Shown: positions 43,396-52,955, counted from the first letter of the stretch. The stretch: 55,403 nucleotides of DNA from Peribacillus folii (GCF_030271255.1 NZ_JASJOM010000019.1:1-55403); one strand, 5' to 3'. The notes: generated from the sequence alone by a model not told the origin. Made by a program: numbers and translations.

Positions 43396-43598
43396 ATACT
43401 CACTCCTTTCAAATACATAAAAGGGCCAGTAAAACAAACAATGTCATCACATTGAGCGTTTCACTGACCCTCATCCACGCACTGTCTTCCTGTAAAGGAA
43501 GATCAAATGAACCAAGTCAATTTTTTTTAATTTCAGTTTTATCACAAGCCGTCCATGCAGCAAGGTACGATGCTTGCTGTCAGCGGTTTGGTAAATTA

Positions 43599-43627
43599 AG
43601 TATAAAATAATTATTTGAATTTTTCAA
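43599..43627 (-). promoter_or_regulatory. sigma-A promoter of the CoA-transferase operon
   Basis: TTGAAA (43627-43622), 17 bases, TATACT (43604-43599). The leader contains a hairpin TCTTCCT-TTAC-AGGAAGA (about 43485-43503) without a U-tract. I recognise no riboswitch in it. Confidence 0.6.
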
Positions 43628-43748
43628 CAATAATACCTTTCATTTTAGCGGAAGATGCATGAATCGAAAGTTATTGTGATTAGAATTGCCTTTGGCTTTG
43701 AAGCATGTGAAGATAATGGTAGAAACGAACCTTAAAGGGAGATGCGAA

Positions 43749-44687
43749 ATGGATAGGATAAAAAATGAAATAGTGGCAGCCATCAAGAACTATTCGACCA
43801 TCATCATTCATCGTCATGTAGATCCTGACCCGGATGCCCTAGGGTCACAAGTCGGCATGCAGCACCTATTGAAGCACTCTTTCCCGTCGAAGGAAATCTT
43901 TGTAGTAGGTGAGGAAATCGATAAACTGCTCTTCATTGGTGAGATGGATCACATTCCCGATAATCTATACGAAGGGGCGTTAGTGATCGTTTGTGATACG
44001 GCCAACCTTTCGAGAATCAGTGATTTTCGTTTTGGTTTAGGTGATAGGCTGATTAAAATCGACCACCATACCGATTACGAGCCATTTGGCGACCTCTCCT
44101 GGGTCGACGCTTCATATAGCTCAACAAGTGAAATGCTTACGGATTTGTCCTTGGAATTTCCAGACTACCTTGCAATGAATAAAGAGGCCGCTAAATCCTT
44201 TTATGCAGGGATACTTAGTGATACAGGTAATTTCATGAATCGCACGGTTACTCCACGGACAATAAAATTGGTTTCTCAATTGCGGACCTATGATTTTAAG
44301 CCGGAACGAATACATAACTTCCTCCAGGTAAAGTCGAAAAACTCTTCCAGGCTTCAAAAAGATATTCTCATGAGCTTTAAGGTAACGGAAAAGGGCGTTG
44401 CTTATTTCATCATTACCGAGGATTTGCTGAATATGTACAATATGGATCGAAACGAAGCTTCAAATTTGGTCAATACGCTATCAAGTATCCGGACAAACAA
44501 AATTTGGGCATTTTTCATCGAATATCCTGAAAAAATCCGCGTCAGGATCCGTTCACGCAATATTCCCATAGACTCGGTGGCACGCCAATTCAATGGCGGT
44601 GGACATCCGCTGGCCTCTGGTGCGTCCATCGATACCTGGGAGGAAGTAGATCTGATAATTCAAGCATTGGATCAAGTTTGTCCATGA
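43749..44687 (+). CDS. nrnA: DHH-family phosphoesterase, NrnA-like
   Basis: A 312-residue protein, the length of NrnA/YtqI. DHH motifs: IIIHRHVDPDPDALGSQVGM (about 20), VIVCDTAN, IKIDHHTDYEPFG (the DHH triad, about 105) and SFYAGILSDTGNF. The DHHA1 end is ARQFNGGGHPLASGASI. The family hydrolyses short oligoribonucleotides from the 3' end and pAp, using Mn. In many NrnA proteins the first motif is HxxPDxDALGS; here it is HVDPDPDALGS. AAAGGGAG before the ATG fixes the start. Confidence 0.85.
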   Translation: MDRIKNEIVAAIKNYSTIIIHRHVDPDPDALGSQVGMQHLLKHSFPSKEIFVVGEEIDKLLFIGEMDHIPDNLYEGALVIVCDTANLSRISDFRFGLGDRLIKIDHHTDYEPFGDLSWVDASYSSTSEMLTDLSLEFPDYLAMNKEAAKSFYAGILSDTGNFMNRTVTPRTIKLVSQLRTYDFKPERIHNFLQVKSKNSSRLQKDILMSFKVTEKGVAYFIITEDLLNMYNMDRNEASNLVNTLSSIRTNKIWAFFIEYPEKIRVRIRSRNIPIDSVARQFNGGGHPLASGASIDTWEEVDLIIQALDQVCP

Positions 44688-44842
44688 CCGAGGACTGTTT
44701 ACTTCCCATAGTTTTTTTGCCTGATCGGTTTCCGGATTTTTTCGCGATTTAGTTCTACCATTACTGGTGCAGCCTAATCATTCATCCCATTCGGCCATTT
44801 CGGGAATTGCTTTTGCCTCCTAAAAGGATTATTCTGATGCAG

Positions 44843-46945
44843 CTAGAATATCCTGCTTCCATACAGTTTATCCTTCATCTTTTGCGTTCTTTCATGCAGT
44901 GGTTTTTTCAGGAGGATGCCAAAGGCGATGGTCAGTAACAAATAGATGAACAAAATGAATATATCCTTAGCAGCAACACTCCAGGTTATCCCGCCAACCG
45001 ATTCCCGTAGTAACCCGACAGCATAGGTGAACGGCAGGAAAGGATTGATATGTTGAAAAAATGGCGGTGTTACTTGAATCGGAAAAGTGCCTCCTGATCC
45101 TGATATCTGAAGCACCATCAGGACTACGCTTATCCCTTTTCCGACATTCCCGAGAACCGAGACGAAGGTATAAACCATTAATGTAAATACCGTACTTATT
45201 AAAACGGAAAATAGGACGTACTCGAATTTATCCACTGCATAAACATCTATCAAAAATAGGTTTCCGATAGAAACGGCCAAAGCCTGCACCAATCCAATGA
45301 TGAAAAATATAAGGTACCTGCCAATATAAATTTGATAGGGACTGTAGCCTTTTTGCGAGACACTCACGTTAAGCATGGAAATCAATATCGTCCCGCCAAC
45401 CCAAAGGGACAGTGCCGTGAAAAAGGGGGACATGGCCGATCCATAGTTCGGAATGGGAAATAGACTGTGTTTTTTAAGCAATACCGGCTCCGAGAAAAAT
45501 TCACTTTCCTGTTCGATATCATTTTTCAAGAACTCAATGACTTCTTCCATATTGTAAGACTTATCGATTTCCCGCATTTTAGAAGCCAGCGCCTTGATTT
45601 TGGCTTCGATTTCCGGGAACTTATCCTGTAACTTATCGATATCCCCCGCACGGGCCCCTAGCGTTCGATCGGTCGCATTCAACAACGCCTTCACGTCCGG
45701 AAGTGCCTGGCCCCCCTCTTTTAGGATAAGTTGGGCTTGCTGTAGTATGGCATTCGCTTCCATCCATATTTCATCGATTTTTGATCCCGTTTCCTTGGAC
45801 AAGGTATCCTCGAAGCTTCCCAAACCTTGATTTTTATTTTCACCAAGAACCCTAAGTGAATCGAAGGAACGGTCATTCAGCGCCTGAAGTTGGCCTGAAG
45901 CATTATCCCGTAGCCCATCCACTAGCGTTATTTCTTGCCGAAGGCGGTCTTTTTCGCTAAATTGATTGACGCTCGCCAATAAGGCATACATACTGTCCAA
46001 AAGGTAGAGCTCTTTATTAATCGTTGTTCTCCCTTGTTCAACTAGCTGATTCACCTCTTCACTGGGCAAATTCGGATCTGCTGCCCTGCTCGCAAGTACT
46101 AAAATCGTTTCATTATCGCTCCTGATTTTCGCACCATCATTTCTCAAGAGTGGTTGAATCCCTTCGAATGCCTGCTTGGTTGAGTCTACATATTCTGTAA
46201 CTCCAGACACCAATTCATCCTTCTGAGAGGTTATCCCTCCTATTGAATCCAGGCCTTGATTGACCATGTTAATGATCTCTTCCGCCCGCTTTACATGTGT
46301 TTGAACGATTTTCAGATTTCGATCGAGCTCTGGAAGTTCTCCCTCCAATAAATACACCATATTCTTCATTTTCTGAATGGTCGGCAATTCATTTTGCAAC
46401 GTGATGCCCAATTCATTAAAGATTTCCAGGATACTCCCGCTCGCTGACTTAATAAAGCTTTTGCTCACATTATCAACAATGGTGTTTGCTCCTGCTGCCG
46501 TAATTTTTGGGGCGATGGAATTGATTTTTTCATTAACATAGTAATCGATTTCCGCTTTCATGGGCTCATCGGTCATGATCGTGGCAATATGCTCGGAAAA
46601 ATTTTCAGGGATGATGATCGTCGCGTAATACTCCCCTTTCTTCACCTTAGCAACCGCATTCTTTTCCGATGTGAATCTCCAGCCTAAATCTTTATTTCCC
46701 CTTAACCCTTCGATGACCTCATTGCCTAGGTTCACTGCCTTGCCATTCAGCTCGGCACCTTTATCATTATTGGAAACACCAACAAGGATTCCTTCCGTAT
46801 TTGCATAAGGGTCCCAGGATGCGACAATATTGAACCACGCATAAATCGACGGGATGAGCATAAGGAAAACAACCACGATGCAAACAAAGAAATTTTTATA
46901 AATGCTTTTTAAATCATCCATGAATATCTCCCGAATATTTCTCAA
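44843..46945 (-). CDS. YhgE/Pip-type membrane protein, ABC-2 superfamily
   Basis: A 700-residue membrane protein. An N-terminal helix (VVFLMLIPSIYAWFNIVASW) is followed by a large extracytoplasmic part (about 45-490) rich in coiled coil, then about five C-terminal helices including FFTALSLWVGGTILISMLNV and VLMVLQISGSGGTFPIQVTP. The last matches YhgE/Pip (phage infection protein) families. These resemble ABC-2 export permeases without an ATPase partner; relatives are phage receptors in lactococci or type VII secretion parts in bacilli. Function here is undetermined. Confidence 0.8.
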   Translation of the reverse strand: MRNIREIFMDDLKSIYKNFFVCIVVVFLMLIPSIYAWFNIVASWDPYANTEGILVGVSNNDKGAELNGKAVNLGNEVIEGLRGNKDLGWRFTSEKNAVAKVKKGEYYATIIIPENFSEHIATIMTDEPMKAEIDYYVNEKINSIAPKITAAGANTIVDNVSKSFIKSASGSILEIFNELGITLQNELPTIQKMKNMVYLLEGELPELDRNLKIVQTHVKRAEEIINMVNQGLDSIGGITSQKDELVSGVTEYVDSTKQAFEGIQPLLRNDGAKIRSDNETILVLASRAADPNLPSEEVNQLVEQGRTTINKELYLLDSMYALLASVNQFSEKDRLRQEITLVDGLRDNASGQLQALNDRSFDSLRVLGENKNQGLGSFEDTLSKETGSKIDEIWMEANAILQQAQLILKEGGQALPDVKALLNATDRTLGARAGDIDKLQDKFPEIEAKIKALASKMREIDKSYNMEEVIEFLKNDIEQESEFFSEPVLLKKHSLFPIPNYGSAMSPFFTALSLWVGGTILISMLNVSVSQKGYSPYQIYIGRYLIFFIIGLVQALAVSIGNLFLIDVYAVDKFEYVLFSVLISTVFTLMVYTFVSVLGNVGKGISVVLMVLQISGSGGTFPIQVTPPFFQHINPFLPFTYAVGLLRESVGGITWSVAAKDIFILFIYLLLTIAFGILLKKPLHERTQKMKDKLYGSRIF

Positions 46946-47150
46946 AATATCCCCCCGTGCATACGTATTTTGTTCCTATTATTCGGAAAACCTTCATATT
47001 CGATACTAAGTAAACATATCCATGTAACGCTTCACTTTGTATGAAGTCTACGTTAAAATCCTGTTGCCCGCAGGTTTGCAGGATTTTGTTTGCGCCGCGT
47101 TGGCTCACATCCATCTGCACTTCCAAATGCCAGCGAAGCTTTTATGAAAG

Positions 47151-47198
47151 AAAAAAAACTGAAGGCAAGCCCGCATTTCTTAGGGATTGCCTCCAGTT
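47151..47198 (-). terminator. terminator of the DJ-1/PfpI gene
   Basis: On the minus strand ACTGGAGGCAATCCC pairs with GGGCTTGCCTTCAGT, followed by eight T residues. Confidence 0.8.
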
Positions 47199-47205
47199 AG
47201 TTGGA

Positions 47206-47730
47206 TCATCGTTTTTCAATCACCTTGATCAATTCCCTTAAGTAATCAGGCAGATCAGGCGGACGTCTGCTGGATACAAGGTTTCCATCAACAACGACAG
47301 CTTCGTCTATCCAGGTAGCGCCGGCATTTTCCATATCATCTCTAATGCCCGGCGTACTCGTTACTTTTTTGCCAGCTAAAATCTTAGCCGAAATCAGCAC
47401 CCAGCCAGCGTGGCAAATTTGCCCGATCGGTTTTTTAGATTCTTCCATGCTTTGGATGAGTGAAATCACTTCAGGGAACCGACGGATTTTGTCAGGCGCC
47501 CAACCGCCCGGGACAAGAATGGCATCATACTCTTCCGCTTTGATGCTTCCATACTCATAATCGGATACGGCGGGTACACCATATTTCCCAACATATGTTT
47601 CGTTCGCCTTCTCTCCAGCGAGATGCACGATTGCTCCCTCTTCTTTCAATCGTAAAATTGGATACCAGAGCTCCAAATCTTCAAAATCATGATGCACTAG
47701 ACTGATAATTTTCTTTCCGGCTAACCTCAT
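47206..47730 (-). CDS. DJ-1/PfpI family protein (general stress protein 18 type)
   Basis: A 174-residue class I glutamine-amidotransferase-like protein. LVHHDFEDLELWYPILRLKE carries the conserved Glu, ILVPGGWAPDKIRR the oxyanion loop and IGQICHAGWVLISAKILAGK the nucleophile Cys (about 105) followed by His. It is closest in pattern to YfkM/YraA stress proteins, described as deglycases or proteases; that activity is debated. No close partner gene. GGGGAGATTTTC precedes the ATG. Confidence 0.85.
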   Translation of the reverse strand: MRLAGKKIISLVHHDFEDLELWYPILRLKEEGAIVHLAGEKANETYVGKYGVPAVSDYEYGSIKAEEYDAILVPGGWAPDKIRRFPEVISLIQSMEESKKPIGQICHAGWVLISAKILAGKKVTSTPGIRDDMENAGATWIDEAVVVDGNLVSSRRPPDLPDYLRELIKVIEKR

Positions 47731-47828
47731 GAAAATCTCCCCTTCCCTTGTGCTATTCTACCTTACCATTCTTCCCTGTTACTTCGCTTTTTCAACCGGT
47801 TTTTAGACAACAAGCAGCAATATTCAGG

Positions 47829-48566
47829 CTAAAAATCAACCTTCACTAAATACAGACCGGCAGCTTCCGCCATACGGCCCGTTTGGATCCTTTCTTTCGA
47901 CTCCAAAATGCCCGGGATCCGCTCAGGATCGATTTCACCCAGACCGGTTTCTATCAACGTTCCGACCATTTTTCTAACCATATTATAAAGGAAGCCATCC
48001 CCTCTTACACTGATTTCGATGAAGCCGGCATTTTCTTCTAGATCAATGGCATAAATTTCGCGGACCATTGATTTTTTCTTCGATTTTGCATTTGAAAATG
48101 CAGTGAAATCATGTGCACCTATGAAATATTGAAACGCTCTTTTCATTCGTTCTATATCCAGCTTTTCCTCGACATGCATGCTGTACTTCCTCATGAACGG
48201 ATTCGTATAACTCTCGTTCCAGATCTTATACAAATAAGTCTTGTCCTTCGCATTATAACGGGAATGAAAACGATCAGAAACTAAATTGACCTCTTGGATG
48301 CTGATATCCCGGGGCAAATATCTATTCAAATAATTCATGACTTCCGCTTCAGTCAAATTTCCGCCGAGCTTGAAATTGGCAATTTGGGCAAAGGCATGCA
48401 CACCTGCATCCGTTCTGCTGCATCCGATGATTTCGATTTTCTCCCCTGCCAGTTCCGTTAAAACATTTTCTATTTTTCCTTGAATCGTATCATCGCTATT
48501 TCCAAGCCGTTGCCAGCCCTTATAGCGTCCGCCATCATATTGAATGGTCAGCTTATAATTGTTCAT
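47829..48566 (-). CDS. truA: tRNA pseudouridine synthase A (second-type TruA)
   Basis: A 245-residue pseudouridine synthase. The catalytic Asp lies in IIGCSRTDAGVHAFAQIANF (about 52), with FHSRYNAKDKTYLYKIWN and RGDGFLYNMVRKMVGTLIET further on. It modifies U38-U40 of the tRNA anticodon arm. In bacilli the usual truA sits in the ribosomal-protein cluster beside rplM; this gene stands alone. It is therefore probably the second copy found in several Bacillus species. GGAGGAAGCA precedes the ATG. Confidence 0.88.
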   Translation of the reverse strand: MNNYKLTIQYDGGRYKGWQRLGNSDDTIQGKIENVLTELAGEKIEIIGCSRTDAGVHAFAQIANFKLGGNLTEAEVMNYLNRYLPRDISIQEVNLVSDRFHSRYNAKDKTYLYKIWNESYTNPFMRKYSMHVEEKLDIERMKRAFQYFIGAHDFTAFSNAKSKKKSMVREIYAIDLEENAGFIEISVRGDGFLYNMVRKMVGTLIETGLGEIDPERIPGILESKERIQTGRMAEAAGLYLVKVDF

Positions 48567-49058
48567 TGCTTCCTCCTACTGTAAAGCTATCCAGACAAAA
48601 AAACCTGATAAAATTAAGCCCCCATAAACACCTGCGTATGAGGGAACATTTGATTTTTTCTTCGAAACCGCTTTTTTTACATATTCAAGATTTCATTCGC
48701 TTGGCCCGAAAACGAAAGAGCAAACAAATCATCAAAGTGAAAAGCACTTTTGCATAGTGTACCAAAGAGACTGATGTCATGCAACGGACGAGCCGTTGTC
48801 ACATATCGCTTTTTTTTACTTTTCACCCTGTCAAAACTACCGATTTAAAGAAATCCTGACACCCTTTTTCAATCAGCCTCCCACACTTTCCGTTTTCTTT
48901 GATGATTATTACATCAAAAACGAATTTGAAGTTGATATCTCAGGAAAATACTCCTAAGGAAATGAAAAAATAAGATATAATTAGGATATTAGAAGAGGAT
49001 CAACCAATAGAAGTGTCACTGTGATCATCAGTATTGCCATTAGTATAGGAGGTATGTT
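48567..49058. other. intergenic region upstream of truA and the M50 protease gene
   Basis: About 490 bases without a supported gene. It contains a short hairpin CAACGG-ACGAG-CCGTTG (48782-48798) followed by a T run some nine bases later. A -10-like TATAAT at 48976-48981 probably serves the M50 gene; no good -35 is seen. Confidence 0.35.
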
Positions 49059-49775
49059 TTGAAAGAGTCTACATCGAATAAAGCATGGGTAAGTTTGGGC
49101 GCGATCGGGCTGTTTTTCCTAGGGAAAATGAAATGGCTGTTTGCGCTATTGAAGGTAGCAAAAATCGGTTCTCTCCTTTCTATTTTCGTTTCACTGGGCG
49201 CATATGCCTTGGTTTATGGCTGGAAATTCGCTGCTGCCTTAGTCTACCTCATTTATATTCATGAAATGGGCCATTTACTTGCTGCTAAGCGAAAGGGCAT
49301 CAAAACATCCAGTGCTATTTTCATCACGTTTGTTGGAGCGTTAATTGCCCTTAAGGAAGAACCGAAGAACGCTGACCAAGAAGCTTATTTTGCATTTGGA
49401 GGACCACTGTTAGGCACATTAGCGTTTTTACCAGCCATCCCCTTATTCATGATGACGGATAATCCGTTTTGGCTTTTGGTCATTACCCTTGGAGCCATGA
49501 TTAACCTGTTCAATCTAATGCCCGTGCATCCTTTGGATGGAGGACGTATAGCGGGAGTCATCTCGGCAAACCTTTGGGTAGCAGGGATTATTGGCATGGT
49601 CGTATATATGTTCTTCCACCCCAATCCGTTATTAATTCTTTTTTTACTATTAGGGATCTCTAAATGGTGGAACGAATTCCGCAACGAGATAACCATAAAT
49701 CAAAGAGATAACGCAATTGAATTCAATCAATATGGGTTAAAGCAGCTAGAAGAATTTGCAGTTGCATCAGAATAA
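49059..49775 (+). CDS. site-2-protease-like M50 metallopeptidase
   Basis: A 238-residue polytopic membrane protein. The zinc motif HEMGH lies in YIHEMGHLLAAKRKGIK (about 70) and the third ligand in LMPVHPLDGGRIAG (about 160), both within helices as in intramembrane proteases. No PDZ domain is present. The start is TTG, chosen for AGGAGG six bases upstream. A small gene with a C-terminal membrane anchor follows 30 bases on and is a candidate partner or substrate. The family cleaves anti-sigma factors or signal-peptide remnants; the target here is unknown. Confidence 0.82.
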   Translation: MKESTSNKAWVSLGAIGLFFLGKMKWLFALLKVAKIGSLLSIFVSLGAYALVYGWKFAAALVYLIYIHEMGHLLAAKRKGIKTSSAIFITFVGALIALKEEPKNADQEAYFAFGGPLLGTLAFLPAIPLFMMTDNPFWLLVITLGAMINLFNLMPVHPLDGGRIAGVISANLWVAGIIGMVVYMFFHPNPLLILFLLLGISKWWNEFRNEITINQRDNAIEFNQYGLKQLEEFAVASE

Positions 49776-49805
49776 GAAAAAATTCGCCTCGTCAACATTT
49801 GGAAT

Positions 49806-50195
49806 ATGGAATTAGATCGGCTGCATGAAAAGTTTAACAACATGAAGAGGTGGCATATCCCTCTGTTCGATGATAATAAGCTAAAGGAAAAAAAGCTGAC
49901 CGAGGTAAAACTAACCATTTATAGAGCCTTACTGGATGCTGCTAATTCGAATGAATTCCAGTACGGACCGACCGATTTTGAAAATATTGGCACGTATGAA
50001 CGAATAGCAGCAACATTTTTTAAAGAAGTGCAAGAACAAACTGAAATCAGGGAGAAGGAGAAATCCTATTACTCATCGAGTCCCAAAACAAAAGTGACCT
50101 GGTTCACCTTATACCTAGGGCTTGCGATTTTCTTAATGTTAACGAGCTTATATGCAGGTGATCTAATGGAACAACATAAAACTTCGTTACCTTAA
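49806..50195 (+). CDS. small tail-anchored protein of unknown function
   Basis: A 129-residue protein that I do not recognise. Residues 1-95 are charged and helical (HEKFNNMKRWHIPLFDDNKL, YERIAATFFKEVQEQTEIRE). One hydrophobic segment (WFTLYLGLAIFLMLTSLYAG, about 101-120) is followed by a nine-residue tail, so it should be a tail-anchored membrane protein. There is no clear ribosome site before the ATG; translation may depend on the upstream protease gene, which ends 30 bases earlier. A terminator follows. Confidence 0.55.
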   Translation: MELDRLHEKFNNMKRWHIPLFDDNKLKEKKLTEVKLTIYRALLDAANSNEFQYGPTDFENIGTYERIAATFFKEVQEQTEIREKEKSYYSSSPKTKVTWFTLYLGLAIFLMLTSLYAGDLMEQHKTSLP

Positions 50196-50210
50196 GGCAT
50201 GTTGAAGAAG

Positions 50211-50236
50211 GGGCATCATTAATGATGTCCCTTTTG
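50211..50236 (+). terminator. terminator of the protease gene pair
   Basis: GGGGCATCAT-TA-ATGATGTCCC followed by TTTTGTTT. Confidence 0.8.
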
Positions 50237-50348
50237 TTTGGTCCAAGTTCCATCAAATCTCATTTTTACATGTTAAGGCTTTTGGGATTCGAAACTACGG
50301 GTCTCAAAACGATCTCATTGTTATCCTCGGCATGACAAGTCGTTACGC

Positions 50349-51278
50349 TTATTTACTGTCCGAATCATCAGGCATCGATTTTGCCAAAGCTAATTTTAAA
50401 AAATCAATATAGACTAAAATCTCTGCCGGCAGATGAACATCCTTTCGTTTCACCAAACCCACTTGAATCACATTGCCTTCTGCCAATGGAATGGCAACGA
50501 TATTGTCGTTCATGTAATTTTTCACGATACAGCCTGTTCCCAGATTGTAGCTATCTGTATTTGACAGGAGATTATTCATGGCCCCTCTATCCTTGAGATA
50601 CACTAGTTTCACGATATTGTCTACATTCAGAGCTTCTTCGGCAAAATGCAGCAGCATATCGTCCTGCTGGTAGGTCAGATAAGGATAGTCCCTTAACTGC
50701 TCCAAGGCAATGCTTTCGAGATGGGCCAGAGGGTGCTCTTTTCGCAGGAATACTTGCTGGTTCAATGATGCAAGCGGAGTAAACGTCAATAGTTTTGCGG
50801 TGAAATAACGCTCAAAAAAATGCCTGTTTAAGTCGTTCAGAGATAAGATTCCCATGATACTTCTGCTTGCATACACGTCATCGATCACATCCGTCGTCTT
50901 GCCCTCGCGAATTGACAGCTCATATTTCCGCTCGGCAAAATGATCCATTAAATTTGCGACAGCTTCTATAGCGAAACCATAATGTTGAGATGAAATGGAA
51001 AGCTTTGTTACGTCCATTTTTTTCTCTTTATTAAAATGATGGACAACGGACTCCATTTGTTCTAGAAGCTTCTTTGCATAAAATAATAACTCTGTACCTT
51101 CTTTTGTGAAGGCAACACCTTTATTCGTCCGATCTAGAATCGTGATTCCTAACTCTGTTTCGAGTTCACGCACCGCCTTGCTGATACTCGGCTGTGTTAC
51201 GAAAAGCGCAGAAGCAGCTTGGCTAATGGAGCTGTGCTTGGAGATTTCGACTATGTAGCGGAATTGTTGCGGCGTCAT
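50349..51278 (-). CDS. LysR-family regulator
   Basis: A 309-residue LTTR. The winged helix is SSISQAASALFVTQPSISKA with VRELETELGITILDRTNKGV, and an effector domain follows from about residue 90. DYPYLTYQQDDMLLHF and GCIVKNYMNDNIVAIPL are typical late segments. It is divergent from the GNAT gene with a perfect inverted repeat between them, so it probably controls itself and that gene (and perhaps the RarD gene). Effector unknown. Confidence 0.85.
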   Translation of the reverse strand: MTPQQFRYIVEISKHSSISQAASALFVTQPSISKAVRELETELGITILDRTNKGVAFTKEGTELLFYAKKLLEQMESVVHHFNKEKKMDVTKLSISSQHYGFAIEAVANLMDHFAERKYELSIREGKTTDVIDDVYASRSIMGILSLNDLNRHFFERYFTAKLLTFTPLASLNQQVFLRKEHPLAHLESIALEQLRDYPYLTYQQDDMLLHFAEEALNVDNIVKLVYLKDRGAMNNLLSNTDSYNLGTGCIVKNYMNDNIVAIPLAEGNVIQVGLVKRKDVHLPAEILVYIDFLKLALAKSMPDDSDSK

Positions 51279-51301
51279 GTACTCACCATTCCTTATCTGA
51301 A

Positions 51302-51328
51302 TTTGCTATAACTTTATCCTATAGCAAA
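51302..51328. promoter_or_regulatory. LysR-type operator in the divergent region
   Basis: TTTGCTATA-N9-TATAGCAAA is a perfect inverted repeat with ATA/TAT ends 9 bases apart, the expected form of an LTTR box, 24 bases upstream of the LysR start. Confidence 0.65.
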
Positions 51329-51412
51329 GGATTAAAAAGTTCAATTTTACGTTTCGGCTGGCACATTCTACAATGAATAAGGAAGCAAACTGATTTTGAA
51401 AGGAAGAAGAAA

Positions 51413-51925
51413 ATGATCAGAGAAGCAAATATGGAAGACTTAATGGATATCTTGGACATTTATAATGACGCCATTCTCCATTCTACGGCCGTATATAGTT
51501 ATAACCCCCATACTCTAGACATGAGGCAACTTTGGTATGAACAAAAGGTGGAAGAAGGTTTTCCCATACTAGTATGCGAATTGGATGATAAAGTAGTCGG
51601 ATTTGCGACATTCGGTCCTTTCAGGGCTTGGCCGGCTTATAAATATTCCATTGAACATTCCGTTTATGTAAATAAGGAATACCGAAAAAAAGGAATAGCG
51701 ACTTCTTTAATGACAGCATTGATCGCCATTGCCAAGGAAAGAGAGTATATGACCTTGATTGCTGGAATTGATGCAGGCAATGAAAAAAGCATTAGCATGC
51801 ATGAACGCTTCGGCTTCGTTCATTCAGGGACCATAAGAAAGGCAGGATTTAAATTCAATCGATGGCTTGATTTAGCTTTTTATCAATTAGAGCTTAACGG
51901 GCCTGAACATCCTCTGGAGGAATGA
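51413..51925 (+). CDS. GNAT acetyltransferase, phosphinothricin/methionine-sulfone type
   Basis: A 170-residue N-acetyltransferase. IREANMEDLMDILDIYNDAI opens the fold, GFATFGPFRAWPAYKYSIEH (about 62) is typical of the Pat/YwnH group, VNKEYRKKGIATSLMTALIA is the acetyl-CoA loop and HERFGFVHSGTIRKAGFKF the C-terminal motif. The group acetylates phosphinothricin, methionine sulfone or sulfoximine. GGAAGAAG precedes the ATG. Divergent from the LysR gene. Confidence 0.85.
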   Translation: MIREANMEDLMDILDIYNDAILHSTAVYSYNPHTLDMRQLWYEQKVEEGFPILVCELDDKVVGFATFGPFRAWPAYKYSIEHSVYVNKEYRKKGIATSLMTALIAIAKEREYMTLIAGIDAGNEKSISMHERFGFVHSGTIRKAGFKFNRWLDLAFYQLELNGPEHPLEE

Positions 51926-51969
51926 AAAATGGCCGTTTCGATACTTAAAAAATGAGGGGAATTCCGAAG

Positions 51970-52899
51970 ATGACAGACGTGATCAGCCGGAATGAAAAAG
52001 AACATGCTTCCAGTCACCAAAAGCAGGTGAGGGGGTATATCTATACCGCCTTGGCCTACCTGCTTTGGGGGTTTCTAGGATTATACTGGAAAGCACTTAA
52101 TAATGTCTCCTCCATGGAAATCTTGGCCCATCGAATTCTATGGGGATTCATCTTCATTTTTACTATTATGATGTTTCAGCCCAATAAGCGGTCGGCTTTC
52201 TTTACGATGCTTAAAGACTTTAAACGGAACTGCAAACAATTCTTTTTATTCCTAGTGGCATCTCTTGCGATAAGTGGAAATTGGTTGATTTTTATATGGG
52301 CGGTTATATTCGGCCATATCATGGAGGCAAGCTTAGGACTTTATATTTCGCCTATCGTTAGTATGATGTTAAGTGTCCTGATAGTAAAAGAGAAAGTTCG
52401 AACAGGTACGCTGCCATCCATGCTGATGGCTTTGTTGGGAGTGCTAGTAATTACATATGACTACGGAAAGATGCCATGGATTGCCCTATCTTTAGCCGTC
52501 ACCTCCGGGTTGTATGGATTAATGAAAAAGTATATCAAGGCGGATGCATTAGTCGGGATGTGCATAGAAACCATGATGGTCACTCCTTTTGCCCTAATTA
52601 TTTTAGTGTTTTTACAAAAAAATAATGAAATGCATTTCGGATCGGATATTCATTTAACCGCATTATTGCTTTTTGCTGGCATCCTGACCGCGTTGCCGCT
52701 GCTCTGGTTCACAGAAGGTGTAAAAAGAATTCCGTTAGTAACGATCGGTTTTTTTCAATACATTACCCCAACCATCACTTTTCTCCTTGGGATTTTCATC
52801 TTTAAAAATACGATTCCCTTGATGCATTGGATTTCCTTTAGCTTTATTTGGTTATCAGTTGCCGGTTTTTCTTATTCAGCCTGGAGAGGGAAGAAGTAA
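51970..52899 (+). CDS. rarD: RarD-type EamA permease
   Basis: A 309-residue transporter with ten predicted helices in two EamA repeats. YTALAYLLWGFLGLYWKALN and EILAHRILWGFIFIFTI at the start and RIPLVTIGFFQYITPTITFL late on are characteristic of RarD. The ATG at 51970 is chosen because GAGGGGA lies nine bases upstream. It follows the GNAT gene by 44 bases and may be cotranscribed. Substrate unknown. Confidence 0.85.
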   Translation: MTDVISRNEKEHASSHQKQVRGYIYTALAYLLWGFLGLYWKALNNVSSMEILAHRILWGFIFIFTIMMFQPNKRSAFFTMLKDFKRNCKQFFLFLVASLAISGNWLIFIWAVIFGHIMEASLGLYISPIVSMMLSVLIVKEKVRTGTLPSMLMALLGVLVITYDYGKMPWIALSLAVTSGLYGLMKKYIKADALVGMCIETMMVTPFALIILVFLQKNNEMHFGSDIHLTALLLFAGILTALPLLWFTEGVKRIPLVTIGFFQYITPTITFLLGIFIFKNTIPLMHWISFSFIWLSVAGFSYSAWRGKK

Positions 52900-52926
52900 A
52901 GTATGAGAAAGATAGCTTCAGACTGT

Positions 52927-52955
52927 AGACAAACTCGGTGAAATCGAGTTTGTCT
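52927..52955 (+). terminator. hairpin after the RarD gene
   Basis: AGACAAACTCG and CGAGTTTGTCT around a seven-base loop. The following T content is low, so termination may be partial. Confidence 0.55.
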
